From Pseudorhodoferax soli (GTDB lineage Bacteria; Pseudomonadota; Gammaproteobacteria; Burkholderiales; Burkholderiaceae_C): a DNA stretch of 64,000 nt. Numbering within the stretch: position 1 is the stretch's first letter; each line of letters opens with the position of its first letter. Location of the stretch: NCBI RefSeq assembly GCF_003337555.1, contig NZ_QPJK01000005.1, positions 248,001 to 312,000 of the forward strand, in the 5' to 3' direction. The translations under genes and the position numbers were made by a program. The notes below the pieces were generated by a model that ran no database searches, was not told where the DNA came from, and worked only from the letters and a program-made list of their open reading frames with translations. Of the stretch, positions 38,744 to 48,558 are shown piece by piece.

Positions 38744-39199
38744 TCAGCCTGTGCGCCGGGACTGCAGGTCGACCCAGGCGACGTAACAGAACGCGCCCGC
38801 CAGGCCGACGTGCTCGAAGAAGGCGTTCATGGTGGCGAACTTCTCCGCCGCAGGAACGGCCCAGAAGCGGTTGGCCAGCAGGCTGGCCATGAGCGTGAAC
38901 GCGGCCAGCGCCAGCGCGCCCAGCCAGCGGAAACGGTTGAGCAGCACCATCGCGCTGCAGCCCAGTTCGAGCACGATCACCGCGAGCGCGAAGAGCGGGG
39001 CCGGTGCCATGCCGAAATGGACCATCTCCGCCACGGCACCAGGGAAGTCCAGTGCCTTGACGAGGCCGCCCTGCAGATAGGCCCCGCACAGGGCCAGCAA
39101 CGCGAGCCAGCGCAGCGCGGCCCACAAGGCGCTCGGTGGCGCGGCCGTCGTTGCGGGGGCGGTCGATGGGGTGCTGGCGGTGCGGGTGGTCGTGTGCAT
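38744..39199 (-). CDS. DoxX-family membrane protein
   Basis: 151 residues with four hydrophobic helices (ALRWLALLALCGAYLQGGLVK, PLFALAVIVLELGCSAMVLL, WLGALALAAFTLMASLLANR, HVGLAGAFCYVAWV). KALDFPGAVAEMVHFGMAP is the DoxX-type loop. DoxX proteins are inner-membrane proteins linked to thiol or quinone-related redox roles, but the function is mostly unknown. The first ~25 residues are a Thr/Ala/Pro-rich cytosolic leader. It is transcribed toward the FixJ-type gene and may be read from the 39.2-39.5 kb spacer. Confidence 0.85.
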   Translation of the reverse strand: MHTTTRTASTPSTAPATTAAPPSALWAALRWLALLALCGAYLQGGLVKALDFPGAVAEMVHFGMAPAPLFALAVIVLELGCSAMVLLNRFRWLGALALAAFTLMASLLANRFWAVPAAEKFATMNAFFEHVGLAGAFCYVAWVDLQSRRTG

Positions 39200-39503
39200 G
39201 GCGGTGGTGGGAATCGGATGGCTTCCGCACCAGTCTGCATGGCTTGTCGCCGCCTGGCATCTTCCGTCGGAGGGAGTCGCCGGCGTGGACCGGGTTCTTT
39301 CGGCCGCGGCGGGAGAGGGGGCAGCGGGTCAAGGTGGAGATGGCGTGCATGGGGCAGTCGACGCTAAGGCATGCACTGGCGCCGGTCTTGAACGGACGTG
39401 CTGTTTCTGGAACGTTGTTGCCGCGCCGCCAGCGGCGGGGCCGAAAGCCGCAATCCATCGGTGCGGCTCTGGCGCTGCGTGGGCAGTGGTTGCGCCATCC
39501 GGC
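39200..39503. other. Spacer upstream of the DoxX gene
   Basis: 304 bases. It should contain the DoxX promoter on the minus strand, but I find no convincing hexamers, inverted repeats or riboswitch-like structure. No gene is supported. Confidence 0.4.
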
Positions 39504-40427
39504 TCATCCCGGGCGATTCCACGCGACCGCGCCACTCAACCAACAGCCGATGACCGCCCCGGCGGCGTCGAAGCGCGCGCGCACGGCAATGGCGGAGGGC
39601 CGGCCCATCGCTTCACCTTGCCGTACGGTGCAGGTGACCGGCGCAGCGGCCGTGCCGACCGCGATGCTGCCCTGCGCGGCAAGATGGCCCCACAGGGCCG
39701 CTGCGGCGATGCCGGTCGCGGCGTCTTCCGGGTAGCCAGACGCCTTGGGAAACTGGCGCGCGGCCACGGTGGGCTCGCCCGCCGCGCCCGGCGCGTCCAG
39801 CGCATAGGGATACAGGCCCGTGGAGTCGATCGAGGCGCACAGCGCTTCCATCGCTGCGAAGTCGGGCCGCAGTGCCTGGAGCGACGCCACATCGTGCATC
39901 GGCACCAGGGTCTTGACGCGGCTGGTGCGCGCATTGGTCATCGCTGGGATGCCGGTGCCGGGCAGCCGCAGCACGGCGCCCACGCGCAGTGCCTCCTCTC
40001 CCTTCAGCGTCGCCACCTGCACGGCCGGCTGCGACACCCATACCCGCTGGCTCGCCTCGTCCCATTCGGCCTCGACCAGGCCGCTCAGGGTTTCGACGCA
40101 GGCCGTGGGCGATGTCCACCAGCCCCATTGCCGCAGGGCCCACAGTGTGCCGACCGTCGCATGGCCGCACATTTCCATCTCGTGCTGCGGCACGAAGAAG
40201 CGGAAGCGCCAGTCGGCACGCCTGGCCACGGGCTTGAGCACGAACGCCGACTCGTGGCCGGTGGCGTGCGCCATCCGCAGCATGTCCTGCGAGGACAGCG
40301 CCGACGCATCGGCAACGAGCGGCACCGGGTTGCCGCCGCCATGGCCGCCGATGAACACATCGACCTGCCGCAGTTCACCCGCCGATGGCGGCGCTGCGGG
40401 CGACGTGGATGCCTGGCGCTCAATCAA
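39504..40427 (-). CDS. PhzF-family isomerase-like protein
   Basis: 307 residues. PhzF-type proteins have two diaminopimelate-epimerase-like halves. The catalytic Glu59 lies in ATGHESAFV and the conserved EMEMCGHATVGTLWAL follows. The second half has SGYPEDAATGIAAAALWGHL. Only a few members make phenazines, and no phenazine genes are present here. The start is uncertain: a TTG at 40427, overlapping the Bug gene end, gives an N-terminal extension of about 20 residues before LRQVDVF, the usual start region. It is cotranscribed with the upstream Bug receptor gene. Confidence 0.85.
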   Translation of the reverse strand: MIERQASTSPAAPPSAGELRQVDVFIGGHGGGNPVPLVADASALSSQDMLRMAHATGHESAFVLKPVARRADWRFRFFVPQHEMEMCGHATVGTLWALRQWGWWTSPTACVETLSGLVEAEWDEASQRVWVSQPAVQVATLKGEEALRVGAVLRLPGTGIPAMTNARTSRVKTLVPMHDVASLQALRPDFAAMEALCASIDSTGLYPYALDAPGAAGEPTVAARQFPKASGYPEDAATGIAAAALWGHLAAQGSIAVGTAAAPVTCTVRQGEAMGRPSAIAVRARFDAAGAVIGCWLSGAVAWNRPG

Positions 40428-41436
40428 TCTTCGCTCCCACGGCCTTGGCGATGCGGCCCCAGTAGGGGATGTCCGCGGCGACGGCGGCCTGCAGTTCGGC
40501 CGGGGTGCCAGGGCGGGCGTTGATGCCCTTGGCGGCCAGATCGGCCGAGACCGCGCGGTCGGCCAGCACCTTGTTCAGCGCCTGGTTGAAACGCTGCACC
40601 ACCGGCATGGGCGTGCCCTTGGGGAATGCCACGCCATACCAGAGCGACTGCGTGAAGTTGGCGATGCCCTGCTGCGCGAAGGTCGGCACGCCGGCCAGCA
40701 GTGCGTTGGGCGCGGTCGTCGCCACGGCGACCAGCTTTCCGCTGCGGATGGCCGGCACCAGCCCGGCCGGGTTGTCGAACATCAGCTGCACCTGGCCGCC
40801 CATGAGGTCGGTGTAGGCCGGGGCCGCGCCGCGGTAGGGCACGTGCACCAGGGGCACGCCCGCATGGGCCTTGAACTGCTCGCCCAGCAGATGCGACACG
40901 GTGCCTGCGCCCACCGAGGCGAAGCTGTAGCGCTCCGGGTCGCGCTTCAGCGCGGCGACCAGCCCCTTGACATCGGTCACGCCCAGCGACGGCTGGACCG
41001 CCAGCACATAGGGCGACGTGGCGACGAAGCCGGCGTAGACGAAATCGCGCGCAGGATCGTAGGGGAGCTTCGGGTAGACGCTCACGCTGACCGCGTGGGT
41101 GCTCGTGGTGGCCAACAGGGCGGTGTAGCCGTCGGGGGCCGCCTTGGTGACGTAGGCCGAGCCGATGGTGCCGCCGGCCCCGGCGCGGTTGTCGATGACG
41201 ACGGGCTGCCCCAGCTCCTGCTGCAGTTGCGGCTGGATGCTGCGCATGGCCACATCCGTGCCGCCGCCCGCAGGGAAGGGCACCACGATGGTGACGGGCC
41301 GACTCGGCCAGCTTTGCGCCACGGCAGCCAGGGGGGCAGCGCAGGCGCCAAGCAAGACTGCTGCTGCGGTGGTGGCCAGCGAACGCCGGCGCGCGTGAGG
41401 TGGGGGTGTTGGTGGCACGGAGGATCCACAGGGCAT
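40420..41436 (-). CDS. Bug/TctC-family periplasmic solute receptor
   Basis: 338 residues. A signal peptide (RRRSLATTAAAVLLGACAAP..., cleavage near AVAQ) is followed by the Bug fold: WPSRPVTIVVPFPAGGGTDVAMR, VVIDNRAGAGGTIGSAYV and VPYRGAAPAYTDLMGGQVQLMF. These receptors bind small carboxylates or amides. No TctA/TctB membrane genes are adjacent, which is common for Bug proteins. ATG 41436 lies only about a dozen bases from the putative -10 element, so it is either a leaderless start or the true start is the GTG at 41418, which would still leave a normal signal peptide. First gene of a two-gene operon with the PhzF-like gene. Confidence 0.92.
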   Translation of the reverse strand: MPCGSSVPPTPPPHARRRSLATTAAAVLLGACAAPLAAVAQSWPSRPVTIVVPFPAGGGTDVAMRSIQPQLQQELGQPVVIDNRAGAGGTIGSAYVTKAAPDGYTALLATTSTHAVSVSVYPKLPYDPARDFVYAGFVATSPYVLAVQPSLGVTDVKGLVAALKRDPERYSFASVGAGTVSHLLGEQFKAHAGVPLVHVPYRGAAPAYTDLMGGQVQLMFDNPAGLVPAIRSGKLVAVATTAPNALLAGVPTFAQQGIANFTQSLWYGVAFPKGTPMPVVQRFNQALNKVLADRAVSADLAAKGINARPGTPAELQAAVAADIPYWGRIAKAVGAKID

Positions 41437-41445
41437 GACGATCGC

Positions 41446-41515
41446 CCCATGCTAGGAACAGCGGCGCACATGTGCGAACCCAAACACGACAGCACGGCAA
41501 CCCATTCGCGACACG
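41446..41515 (-). promoter_or_regulatory. AraC-type promoter/operator of the Bug-PhzF operon
   Basis: Written on the plus strand: CCCATGCTAGGA (41446-41457), then two direct half-sites AACCC-N4-ACGACA (41477-41491) and AACCC-N4-GCGACACG (41499-41515), exactly 22 bases apart. On the coding strand the first element reads TCCTAGCATGGG and contains a -10-like TAGCAT, with the proximal half-site near position -45. Two direct half-sites about two helical turns apart is the normal AraC-family layout. The same elements with identical spacing occur at 50666-50735. Confidence 0.75.
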
Positions 41516-41541
41516 CGACACGCGACACGCGACACGCGCCA
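41507..41541. repeat. Tandem heptamer CGCGACA, four perfect copies
   Basis: Four head-to-tail copies (41507-41534) and a fifth with one change (CGCGCCA, 41535-41541). The first copy forms part of the distal operator half-site, so the array multiplies the half-site core GCGACA. A non-coding heptamer array could vary in copy number by slippage. It is not CRISPR: there are no spacers. Confidence 0.8.
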
Positions 41542-41587
41542 CACGGCGGATGGCGCGCGGCACGCCGCACGCCGCGCCGCGGCAATG

Positions 41588-42361
41588 TCAGCCGGGCACG
41601 CCGCGCAGCAGCCGGTTCAGGTGCCCGCTGTGGGTGAAGCCGAGATGCGGGCTGATGCTGGAGGGCGCCATGCCCTGGGCGATCAGCTCACGGGCCTTGG
41701 CGGCCAGCAGGAGCCGGCGGATCGCGACCGGGCTGCTGCCCAGCTCGACGGCGCAGGCGCGCTGCAGACGGCGCACCGACACGCCGAGTTCGCCTGCCAC
41801 CATTTCCACCGTGGGCATGGCGGTCTCCAGGTCCAGGGCGCGGGCATAGCACTTGAGCATGCGCTGGGCCACCGACTCGGCCTGGTCGGCGCGCGCCGGA
41901 TGCAGCCACTGGCACGGCTGGCGCGCGGCCAGTTGCGCCACGAGCGCCTGCACCAGCGGCTCGGCGCCGGCCGGTGCCAGCGTCGGCGCGGCCAGCGCAT
42001 CCAGCATCGCGACGGTTGCCGCATCCAGCCTGAACACGCCGAAGCGGCTGCCCTTGCCGAGCAGTTCTGGGCGCAGGTACAGCTCGCCGTGGCGTTGTCG
42101 GGACGCCGCCGATCGCGTGCTGTGCGCGGCCGACACCGGCAGCAGCAAGGCCGAGTGGCGCACGAGCTGGAGCGCCTGCGGGTCGGTGCCGGGCTCTGTC
42201 ATCCAGCGGCTGTCGAGCGCGCCGACCTGTGGCCAGAGCAGCATCGCGCAGTCGTGCATGTGCCAGTCGAAGTGGTAGTTGGGCTGGCTGCTCTGCCGCA
42301 GGAAGTAGCCCTGCTCAGCGGTGTCGGCCAGCTTCGACGACAGTGGGATGGAGATGGCCAT
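41588..42361 (-). CDS. AraC-family transcriptional regulator (1)
   Basis: 257 residues. The N-terminal half is a cupin-like sensor domain with PNYHFDWHMHDCAMLLWP. The C-terminal ~100 residues carry the paired helix-turn-helix of AraC (TVEMVAGELGVSVRRLQRAC and the second helix region ending SGHLNRLLRGVPG); the end is shorter than usual. It shares the WHxHDCxML segment with the AraC gene at 50.9 kb and is probably its paralogue. ATG 42361 is preferred over the ATG at 42373 because GAGGAA lies seven bases before it. It may be translated ahead of the Bug operon but has its own upstream spacer. Confidence 0.87.
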   Translation of the reverse strand: MAISIPLSSKLADTAEQGYFLRQSSQPNYHFDWHMHDCAMLLWPQVGALDSRWMTEPGTDPQALQLVRHSALLLPVSAAHSTRSAASRQRHGELYLRPELLGKGSRFGVFRLDAATVAMLDALAAPTLAPAGAEPLVQALVAQLAARQPCQWLHPARADQAESVAQRMLKCYARALDLETAMPTVEMVAGELGVSVRRLQRACAVELGSSPVAIRRLLLAAKARELIAQGMAPSSISPHLGFTHSGHLNRLLRGVPG

Positions 42362-42461
42362 GGCGTTCCTCATGGAGGCTGGGCAAGCGATTTCCGGGCC
42401 ATCCCGTTCGTCGTCCGTGCTGCCGGAGGACTCCGAACACAGCGGCCGTGCCGCTTGCAGC

Positions 42462-42508
42462 CACGGTGAAGCTTACACCGTGCGCCTGCAGAGGCCTCGC
42501 AGGCGCAC
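42462..42508 (-). terminator. Two adjacent inverted repeats after the aldolase gene
   Basis: GTGCGCCTGC (42480-42489) pairs perfectly with GCAGGCGCAC (42499-42508). Next to it CACGGTG (42462-42468) pairs with CACCGTG (42476-42482). They lie about 65 bases past the stop codon of the last gene of the RidA/ABC operon and before AraC gene 1. No T-tract; either a terminator or part of the AraC promoter. Confidence 0.5.
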
Positions 42509-42574
42509 ACGGATCGCGCGTTCGGGCCCGCCGCAAATCCCGGCCCACCCCGAAAGGGTGCGCAGGGCGGTCCT

Positions 42575-43341
42575 TCAGTCGCTGTAAGCCTGTCCCAGCC
42601 TGTCGAGCATGCGCATCAGTGCAGGCCAGTCGTGCAGCTCGCTCCCGTCGGGCTCGCAGAACTGCCGGGCGACCTTGGCGGCCACCGCCTCGCTGCATTC
42701 CCGTACCGCGGCGCCGCCCGCCAGTGCCGCGATCTGGGCCTGGCAGGCGCGCTCCAGGTAGAACATCAGGTCGAAGGCCGCGCGCACGGTCTCGCCCGCC
42801 GTCAGCAGGCCGTGGTTGCGCAGCACCATCGCCTTGTTCAACGGCCCCAGGTCGCGCACCAGGCGCGGCTGTTCGTCGGCGTCCAGCGCAACGCCCTCGT
42901 AGTCGTGGTAAGAAAGCGCGCCATGGAAGCGCATCGCGTGCTGCGACAGCATGCGCAGGCCTTGCTCCTGGGCCGCCACGCCGATGCCGGCTGCCGTGTG
43001 CGTGTGGATCACGCAGTGCAGGTCGGCGCGGGCGCGATGGATGCAGCTGTGGATCACGAACCCTGCTGGGTTGCACCCCAGGCCGGTGGGGTCCAGCAGG
43101 GCCCGGCCTTCATGGTCGACCTTCACCAGGTTGGAGGCGCTGATCTCGTCGAACATCAGGCCGTAGGGATTGATCAGGAATTCGCCCGCCGTGCCGGGCA
43201 CCCGTGCCGAGACGTGGGTGTAGATCAGGTCGGTCATGCGGTAGTGCGCGAGCAGGCGGTAGCAGCCTGCCAGGTGGACGCGCTGCGTCCATTCCGCGTC
43301 GCTGACGCTTTCCCGCACCTGCGGGTAGATGTGGCGCTGGC

Positions 43342-43345
<4 letters not shown>
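42575..43345 (-). CDS. Class II aldolase/adducin-family protein
   Basis: 256 residues. Family members (fuculose-phosphate aldolase, ribulose-phosphate epimerase AraD, adducin head) bind zinc. Here HTHTAAG and the later LRNHGLLTAGETV supply three of the His ligands, with SCIHRARADLHCVIHTHT in the core. Enzymes of this group cleave or epimerise sugar or hydroxy-acid substrates; some are decarboxylases. ATG 43345 overlaps the stop of the ABC ATPase gene. It is the last gene of the RidA-amidase-transporter operon and may process the released product. Substrate unknown. Confidence 0.88.
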
Positions 43346-45009
<1,664 letters not shown>

Positions 45010-45013
45010 GGCA

Positions 45014-45904
45014 TCAGACCTTGTTCTTGCGCGAGAAGCGCGGATCGAGCCGGTCGCGCAGCGCGTCGCCGAACATGTTGACGGCGAGGATCAGCAGCGC
45101 GAGGAAGATGCCAGGGCACAGCACGATCCACGGGGCGCGCTGGAAGAACGGGCGGCCCTCGGAGATGATGGTTCCCAGGCTCGGAATCTCGGGCGGGAAG
45201 CCCAGGCCCAGGAAGCCGAGCACGGCTTCGGTCAGGATGGCGGCCGCGCAGACGAAGGTGGCCTGCACCACCAGCGGGTTGATGGTGCTGGGCATGATGT
45301 GGCGCCACAGCACCTTCAGCGTCGGCGTGCCGGAGCCGACGGACGCCTCCACGTAGGGCGCTTCGCGCACCGACAGCACCACCCCGCGCACCAGCCGCGC
45401 GATGCGCGGGACCTCCGGGATTGCGATGGCGATCACCATCGTGGCGATGTTGGCCCCGCCGAGCGAGACCATGGCCACGGCCAGCAGCAGGCCGGGAATG
45501 GCCATCACGCCATCCATCACGCGCATGACCGGCGCGTCCAGCTTGCGAAAGTAGCCCGCGGCCAGGCCGATGGCCAGGCCCACGATCACCGAGATCAGGC
45601 TGACCAGCGCCGCCAGCGTGATCGACAGGCGCCCGCCGTAGAGCACGCGGGACAGCAGGTCGCGCCCGAGCGAGTCCGTTCCCAGCCAGTAGACCGGGGA
45701 GGAGGGCTGCAGCCGAGCGCGCGGCGTGAGTGCCGCCGGGTCGTGCTGGGCCAGCAGCGGCGCGCCGACCGAGATGGCGACCAGTACCAGCAGCAGCACC
45801 AGGGAGCCCAGCATGACGGGGTCCTGGAGCACGGCGCTGGCGCCTTGCCGAAGCCGCGAGGGCGGCGCGGCGAGCGGGAGGGAGGGGGCGATGGACGATG
45901 GCAT
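45014..45904 (-). CDS. ABC transporter permease, DppC/GsiD-like
   Basis: 296 residues with six transmembrane helices. LGTDSLGRDLLSRVLYGGRLSI is the typical DppC-type loop, and the EAA ATPase-contact motif is seen at VREAPYVEASVGSGTPTLKVLWRHIMP. Inner-membrane partner of the DppB-type protein. GGAG precedes the ATG at 45904. It is in the order receptor, permease, permease, ATPase, standard for peptide/nickel-type importers. Confidence 0.95.
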   Translation of the reverse strand: MPSSIAPSLPLAAPPSRLRQGASAVLQDPVMLGSLVLLLVLVAISVGAPLLAQHDPAALTPRARLQPSSPVYWLGTDSLGRDLLSRVLYGGRLSITLAALVSLISVIVGLAIGLAAGYFRKLDAPVMRVMDGVMAIPGLLLAVAMVSLGGANIATMVIAIAIPEVPRIARLVRGVVLSVREAPYVEASVGSGTPTLKVLWRHIMPSTINPLVVQATFVCAAAILTEAVLGFLGLGFPPEIPSLGTIISEGRPFFQRAPWIVLCPGIFLALLILAVNMFGDALRDRLDPRFSRKNKV

Positions 45905-45929
45905 GGAAGGGCTCCGGGGCGGGCGCGGC

Positions 45930-46871
45930 TCAGTAACGGATCCGTGGATCGAGCAGCACGTAGCTCATGTCGATCAGCAGGTTGACCAGGACATAGATGA
46001 ACGAGAAGAACAGGATCGTTCCCTGCACGACGGGGTAATCGCGCGCCAGTACCGCGTCGACGATCAGGCGACCGACGCCGGCGATGTTGAAGATGGTCTC
46101 GGTCACCACCACGCCGCTGATCAGCGCGGTGAGCGCCACCCCGACGATGGTGACGATCGGGATCGCCGCATTGCGCAGTGCGTGGCGGAACAGCACGTAG
46201 CGCTCGGTCACGCCCTTGGCGCGTGCGGTGCGCACGAAGTCCTCGCCCAGCACGTCGAGCAGGCTGGCGCGTGTGATGCGCGTGATCAGGGCCACGAACA
46301 CCATGGACAGCGTCAGCGTGGGCAGCAGCATGTGCGCAGCGTGCGCGGCCAGCCCGTCGGCCAGCGGCGCGTAGCCCTGCACCGGCAGCCAGTTCAGCTT
46401 GACCGAGAACACCAGGATGAGCACATAGCCCACCACGAACACCGGCACCGAGAAGCCCAGCACCGCCACGGCCATGATGCCGCGGTCGGCCAGGCTGCGG
46501 TGGCGCCAGGCGGCCAGCACGCCGAGCGGAATGGCCAGCGCGATGGTCAGGCCGATGGCCCAGGCGGCCAGTGCGAACGTGGGTCCCAGCCGCGTCTTGA
46601 TCAGCTCGGTGACCGGCAGCTTCGACTGGATGGAGTGGCCGAGGTCGCCCTGGGCGAGCGCACCCATCCAGCGCAGGTACTGCGTGGCGATGGACTGGTC
46701 GAGCCCCATCTCCGCGCGGATCGCGGCGATGGTCTCCTCGCTCGCCATGTCACCGGCCATGACACGGGCGGGGTCGCCCGGCGCCAGCCGCAACAGCAGG
46801 AACACGACGGTGGCCACGATCAGCATCACCGGGATGGCGGCGAGCAGGCGTTTGAGTACAAGTTCGAGCAT
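45930..46871 (-). CDS. ABC transporter permease, DppB/GsiC-like
   Basis: 313 residues with six transmembrane helices and the DppB-type start (LVLKRLLAAIPVMLIVATVVFLLLRLAPGDPA). The EAA-like motif VRTARAKGVTERYVLFRHALRN is present. GAGGAAACGC precedes the ATG at 46871. It pairs with the permease 25 bases downstream to form the channel of the importer. Together they would carry a short peptide, amide or similar cationic compound. Confidence 0.95.
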   Translation of the reverse strand: MLELVLKRLLAAIPVMLIVATVVFLLLRLAPGDPARVMAGDMASEETIAAIRAEMGLDQSIATQYLRWMGALAQGDLGHSIQSKLPVTELIKTRLGPTFALAAWAIGLTIALAIPLGVLAAWRHRSLADRGIMAVAVLGFSVPVFVVGYVLILVFSVKLNWLPVQGYAPLADGLAAHAAHMLLPTLTLSMVFVALITRITRASLLDVLGEDFVRTARAKGVTERYVLFRHALRNAAIPIVTIVGVALTALISGVVVTETIFNIAGVGRLIVDAVLARDYPVVQGTILFFSFIYVLVNLLIDMSYVLLDPRIRY

Positions 46872-46911
46872 GCGTTTCCTCGCCCTGGTGGGTTGACCGC
46901 GACCGGTGCCG

Positions 46912-48504
46912 TTACTTCTTGCCGGACCAGAACAACGGAACCAGCGCCTCGGTCATGCCTTCCAGCTTGGCCGGGTTGTAGGCCTTGAACTTGGAGTAGC
47001 TGCCGAGCGGAACGAACAGCACCTGCTCGTAGTTGAGCTTCTGGATCGCGATGGCGATCTGCTTCTTCTTGGCCACGTCGCTCTCTTCGGCGAACTGGCC
47101 GCGCAGCTTCTCCGTCTCCTCGCTCTTGGCCCAGCCCACGTAACCGGTCTCGCCGCGCCCGTCCAGGTTCGGGTTGGTCAGCGGGCTCATCAGGTCGAGG
47201 CTGGCGAAGCCGGTCTGGAAGATGCTCCAGCCGCCTTGCGCGACGGGGTCCTTCTTGGAGTAGCGCGACAGCAGCGTGGCCCAGTCCATCGACTGGATCT
47301 CCACGTTCATGCCGATCTCCTTCAGGGCCTGCGCCGTGACCGACGCCAGGGCCCCCAGGGTCGCCAGGTCCGTCGGGTGCAGGATCACGACCTTGGCGCC
47401 GTCGTAGCCGCTCTCCTTGAGCAGTGCCTTGGCGCGTGCCATGTCGGGCTTCTTCGTCTGCGTGGCGCCTTCCTCGGACGCGTACGGCGATGCACACGAC
47501 AACACGGCCCCGCACAACTGGTAGAGCTTGGCGTCGCCGATCTGCGCGTCGAGGTAGTCGGTCTGGTTGAGCGCCGCCAGCGCGGCGCGGCGCACCTTCA
47601 CGTTGTTGAATGGCGGCTGCAGCCAGTTCATCTTCATCGTGAACATGTTGGTGCTCTTGCCGTAGGGCTTGAGGGCGACGTTCTTGGCACCTTCGAGCTG
47701 CGGCATGAGATCGGGCGGCACGTCCTCGACGAAGTCGACCTCGCCATTGCGCAACGCGTTGATCGCCGTCTGCGAATCGGGGATGTTGACCAGTTCGATG
47801 CGGTCGGCGATGGCCAGCTTGCCGCCCGCAAACGCACTGGACGGCTCGGCGCGCGGCAGGTAGTCGGCGAACTTCACATACGAGGCCTTCACGCCGGGCT
47901 GGAAGTTGGCGGCGACGAAGCGGTAAGGCCCCGAGCCCACCACCTCGGTGATGGCCTGCGAGACCGGCGTCGCCGCGATGCGCTTGGGCATGATGAACGG
48001 CGCCGGCAGGTTGGGCTTGGCCAGGGCCTCGAACAGCAGTCCGAACGGCTGCTTGAGCTGGATCACCACGGTGGCGGCATCCGGGCTTTCGATCTTCGCG
48101 GTGGCGGCCATCATGCGCTGGCCCACGGCATCGCGATCGGACCAGCGCTTGAGCGAGGCCACCACGTCCTCGCCGGTCACGGGCGTGCCATCGTGGAATT
48201 TCAGGCCCTTGCGCAAGGTCAGCGTGACGCTGAGTTTGTCCGGCGACTCCTTCCAGCTCTCCACCATCGCGGGCTGCGGCTTGCCGGCGGCGTCGAGTGC
48301 GAACAAGGTCTCGTACACCAGATAGGCATGGTTGCGCGTGATGTAGGCGTTGGTGAAGACCGGGTCCAGCACACGCAAGGGCGCCTGGAACACGATCTTG
48401 ACCGTCGACTGCGCATGTGCGGTGGCGCACGGCACCATCGCACTGGCGACGACAGCGGCGGCAGCAAGCAGCGTGGGGGCCAGCTTGGTCGTCAGGTTTC
48501 TCAT
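46912..48504 (-). CDS. Peptide-type ABC transporter substrate-binding protein (SBP family 5)
   Basis: 530 residues. Signal peptide ends near AHAQ (residue ~32). The family 5 body includes LRVLDPVFTNAYITRNHAYLVYETLF, LKFHDGTPVTGEDVVASLKRW and VVGSGPYRFVA. Family members bind peptides, nickel, opines, glutathione or polyamine-like compounds. AAGGA lies seven bases before the ATG at 48504. It lies between the amidase gene and the permeases, so the ligand is probably an amide that the amidase later hydrolyses. Confidence 0.95.
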   Translation of the reverse strand: MRNLTTKLAPTLLAAAAVVASAMVPCATAHAQSTVKIVFQAPLRVLDPVFTNAYITRNHAYLVYETLFALDAAGKPQPAMVESWKESPDKLSVTLTLRKGLKFHDGTPVTGEDVVASLKRWSDRDAVGQRMMAATAKIESPDAATVVIQLKQPFGLLFEALAKPNLPAPFIMPKRIAATPVSQAITEVVGSGPYRFVAANFQPGVKASYVKFADYLPRAEPSSAFAGGKLAIADRIELVNIPDSQTAINALRNGEVDFVEDVPPDLMPQLEGAKNVALKPYGKSTNMFTMKMNWLQPPFNNVKVRRAALAALNQTDYLDAQIGDAKLYQLCGAVLSCASPYASEEGATQTKKPDMARAKALLKESGYDGAKVVILHPTDLATLGALASVTAQALKEIGMNVEIQSMDWATLLSRYSKKDPVAQGGWSIFQTGFASLDLMSPLTNPNLDGRGETGYVGWAKSEETEKLRGQFAEESDVAKKKQIAIAIQKLNYEQVLFVPLGSYSKFKAYNPAKLEGMTEALVPLFWSGKK

Positions 48505-48558
48505 ACCGGTTCCTTCATTTGAAAAGTGGAGACAAGGCAGCGCGGGCATCGCGCCCGT

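Noticed and set aside
39504-40427. Phenazine biosynthesis
   Set aside because: Only a PhzF-like protein is present; no other phz genes, and most PhzF relatives are not phenazine enzymes.
41507-41541. CRISPR-like repeat
   Set aside because: Seven-base units are contiguous with no spacers and no cas genes are present.
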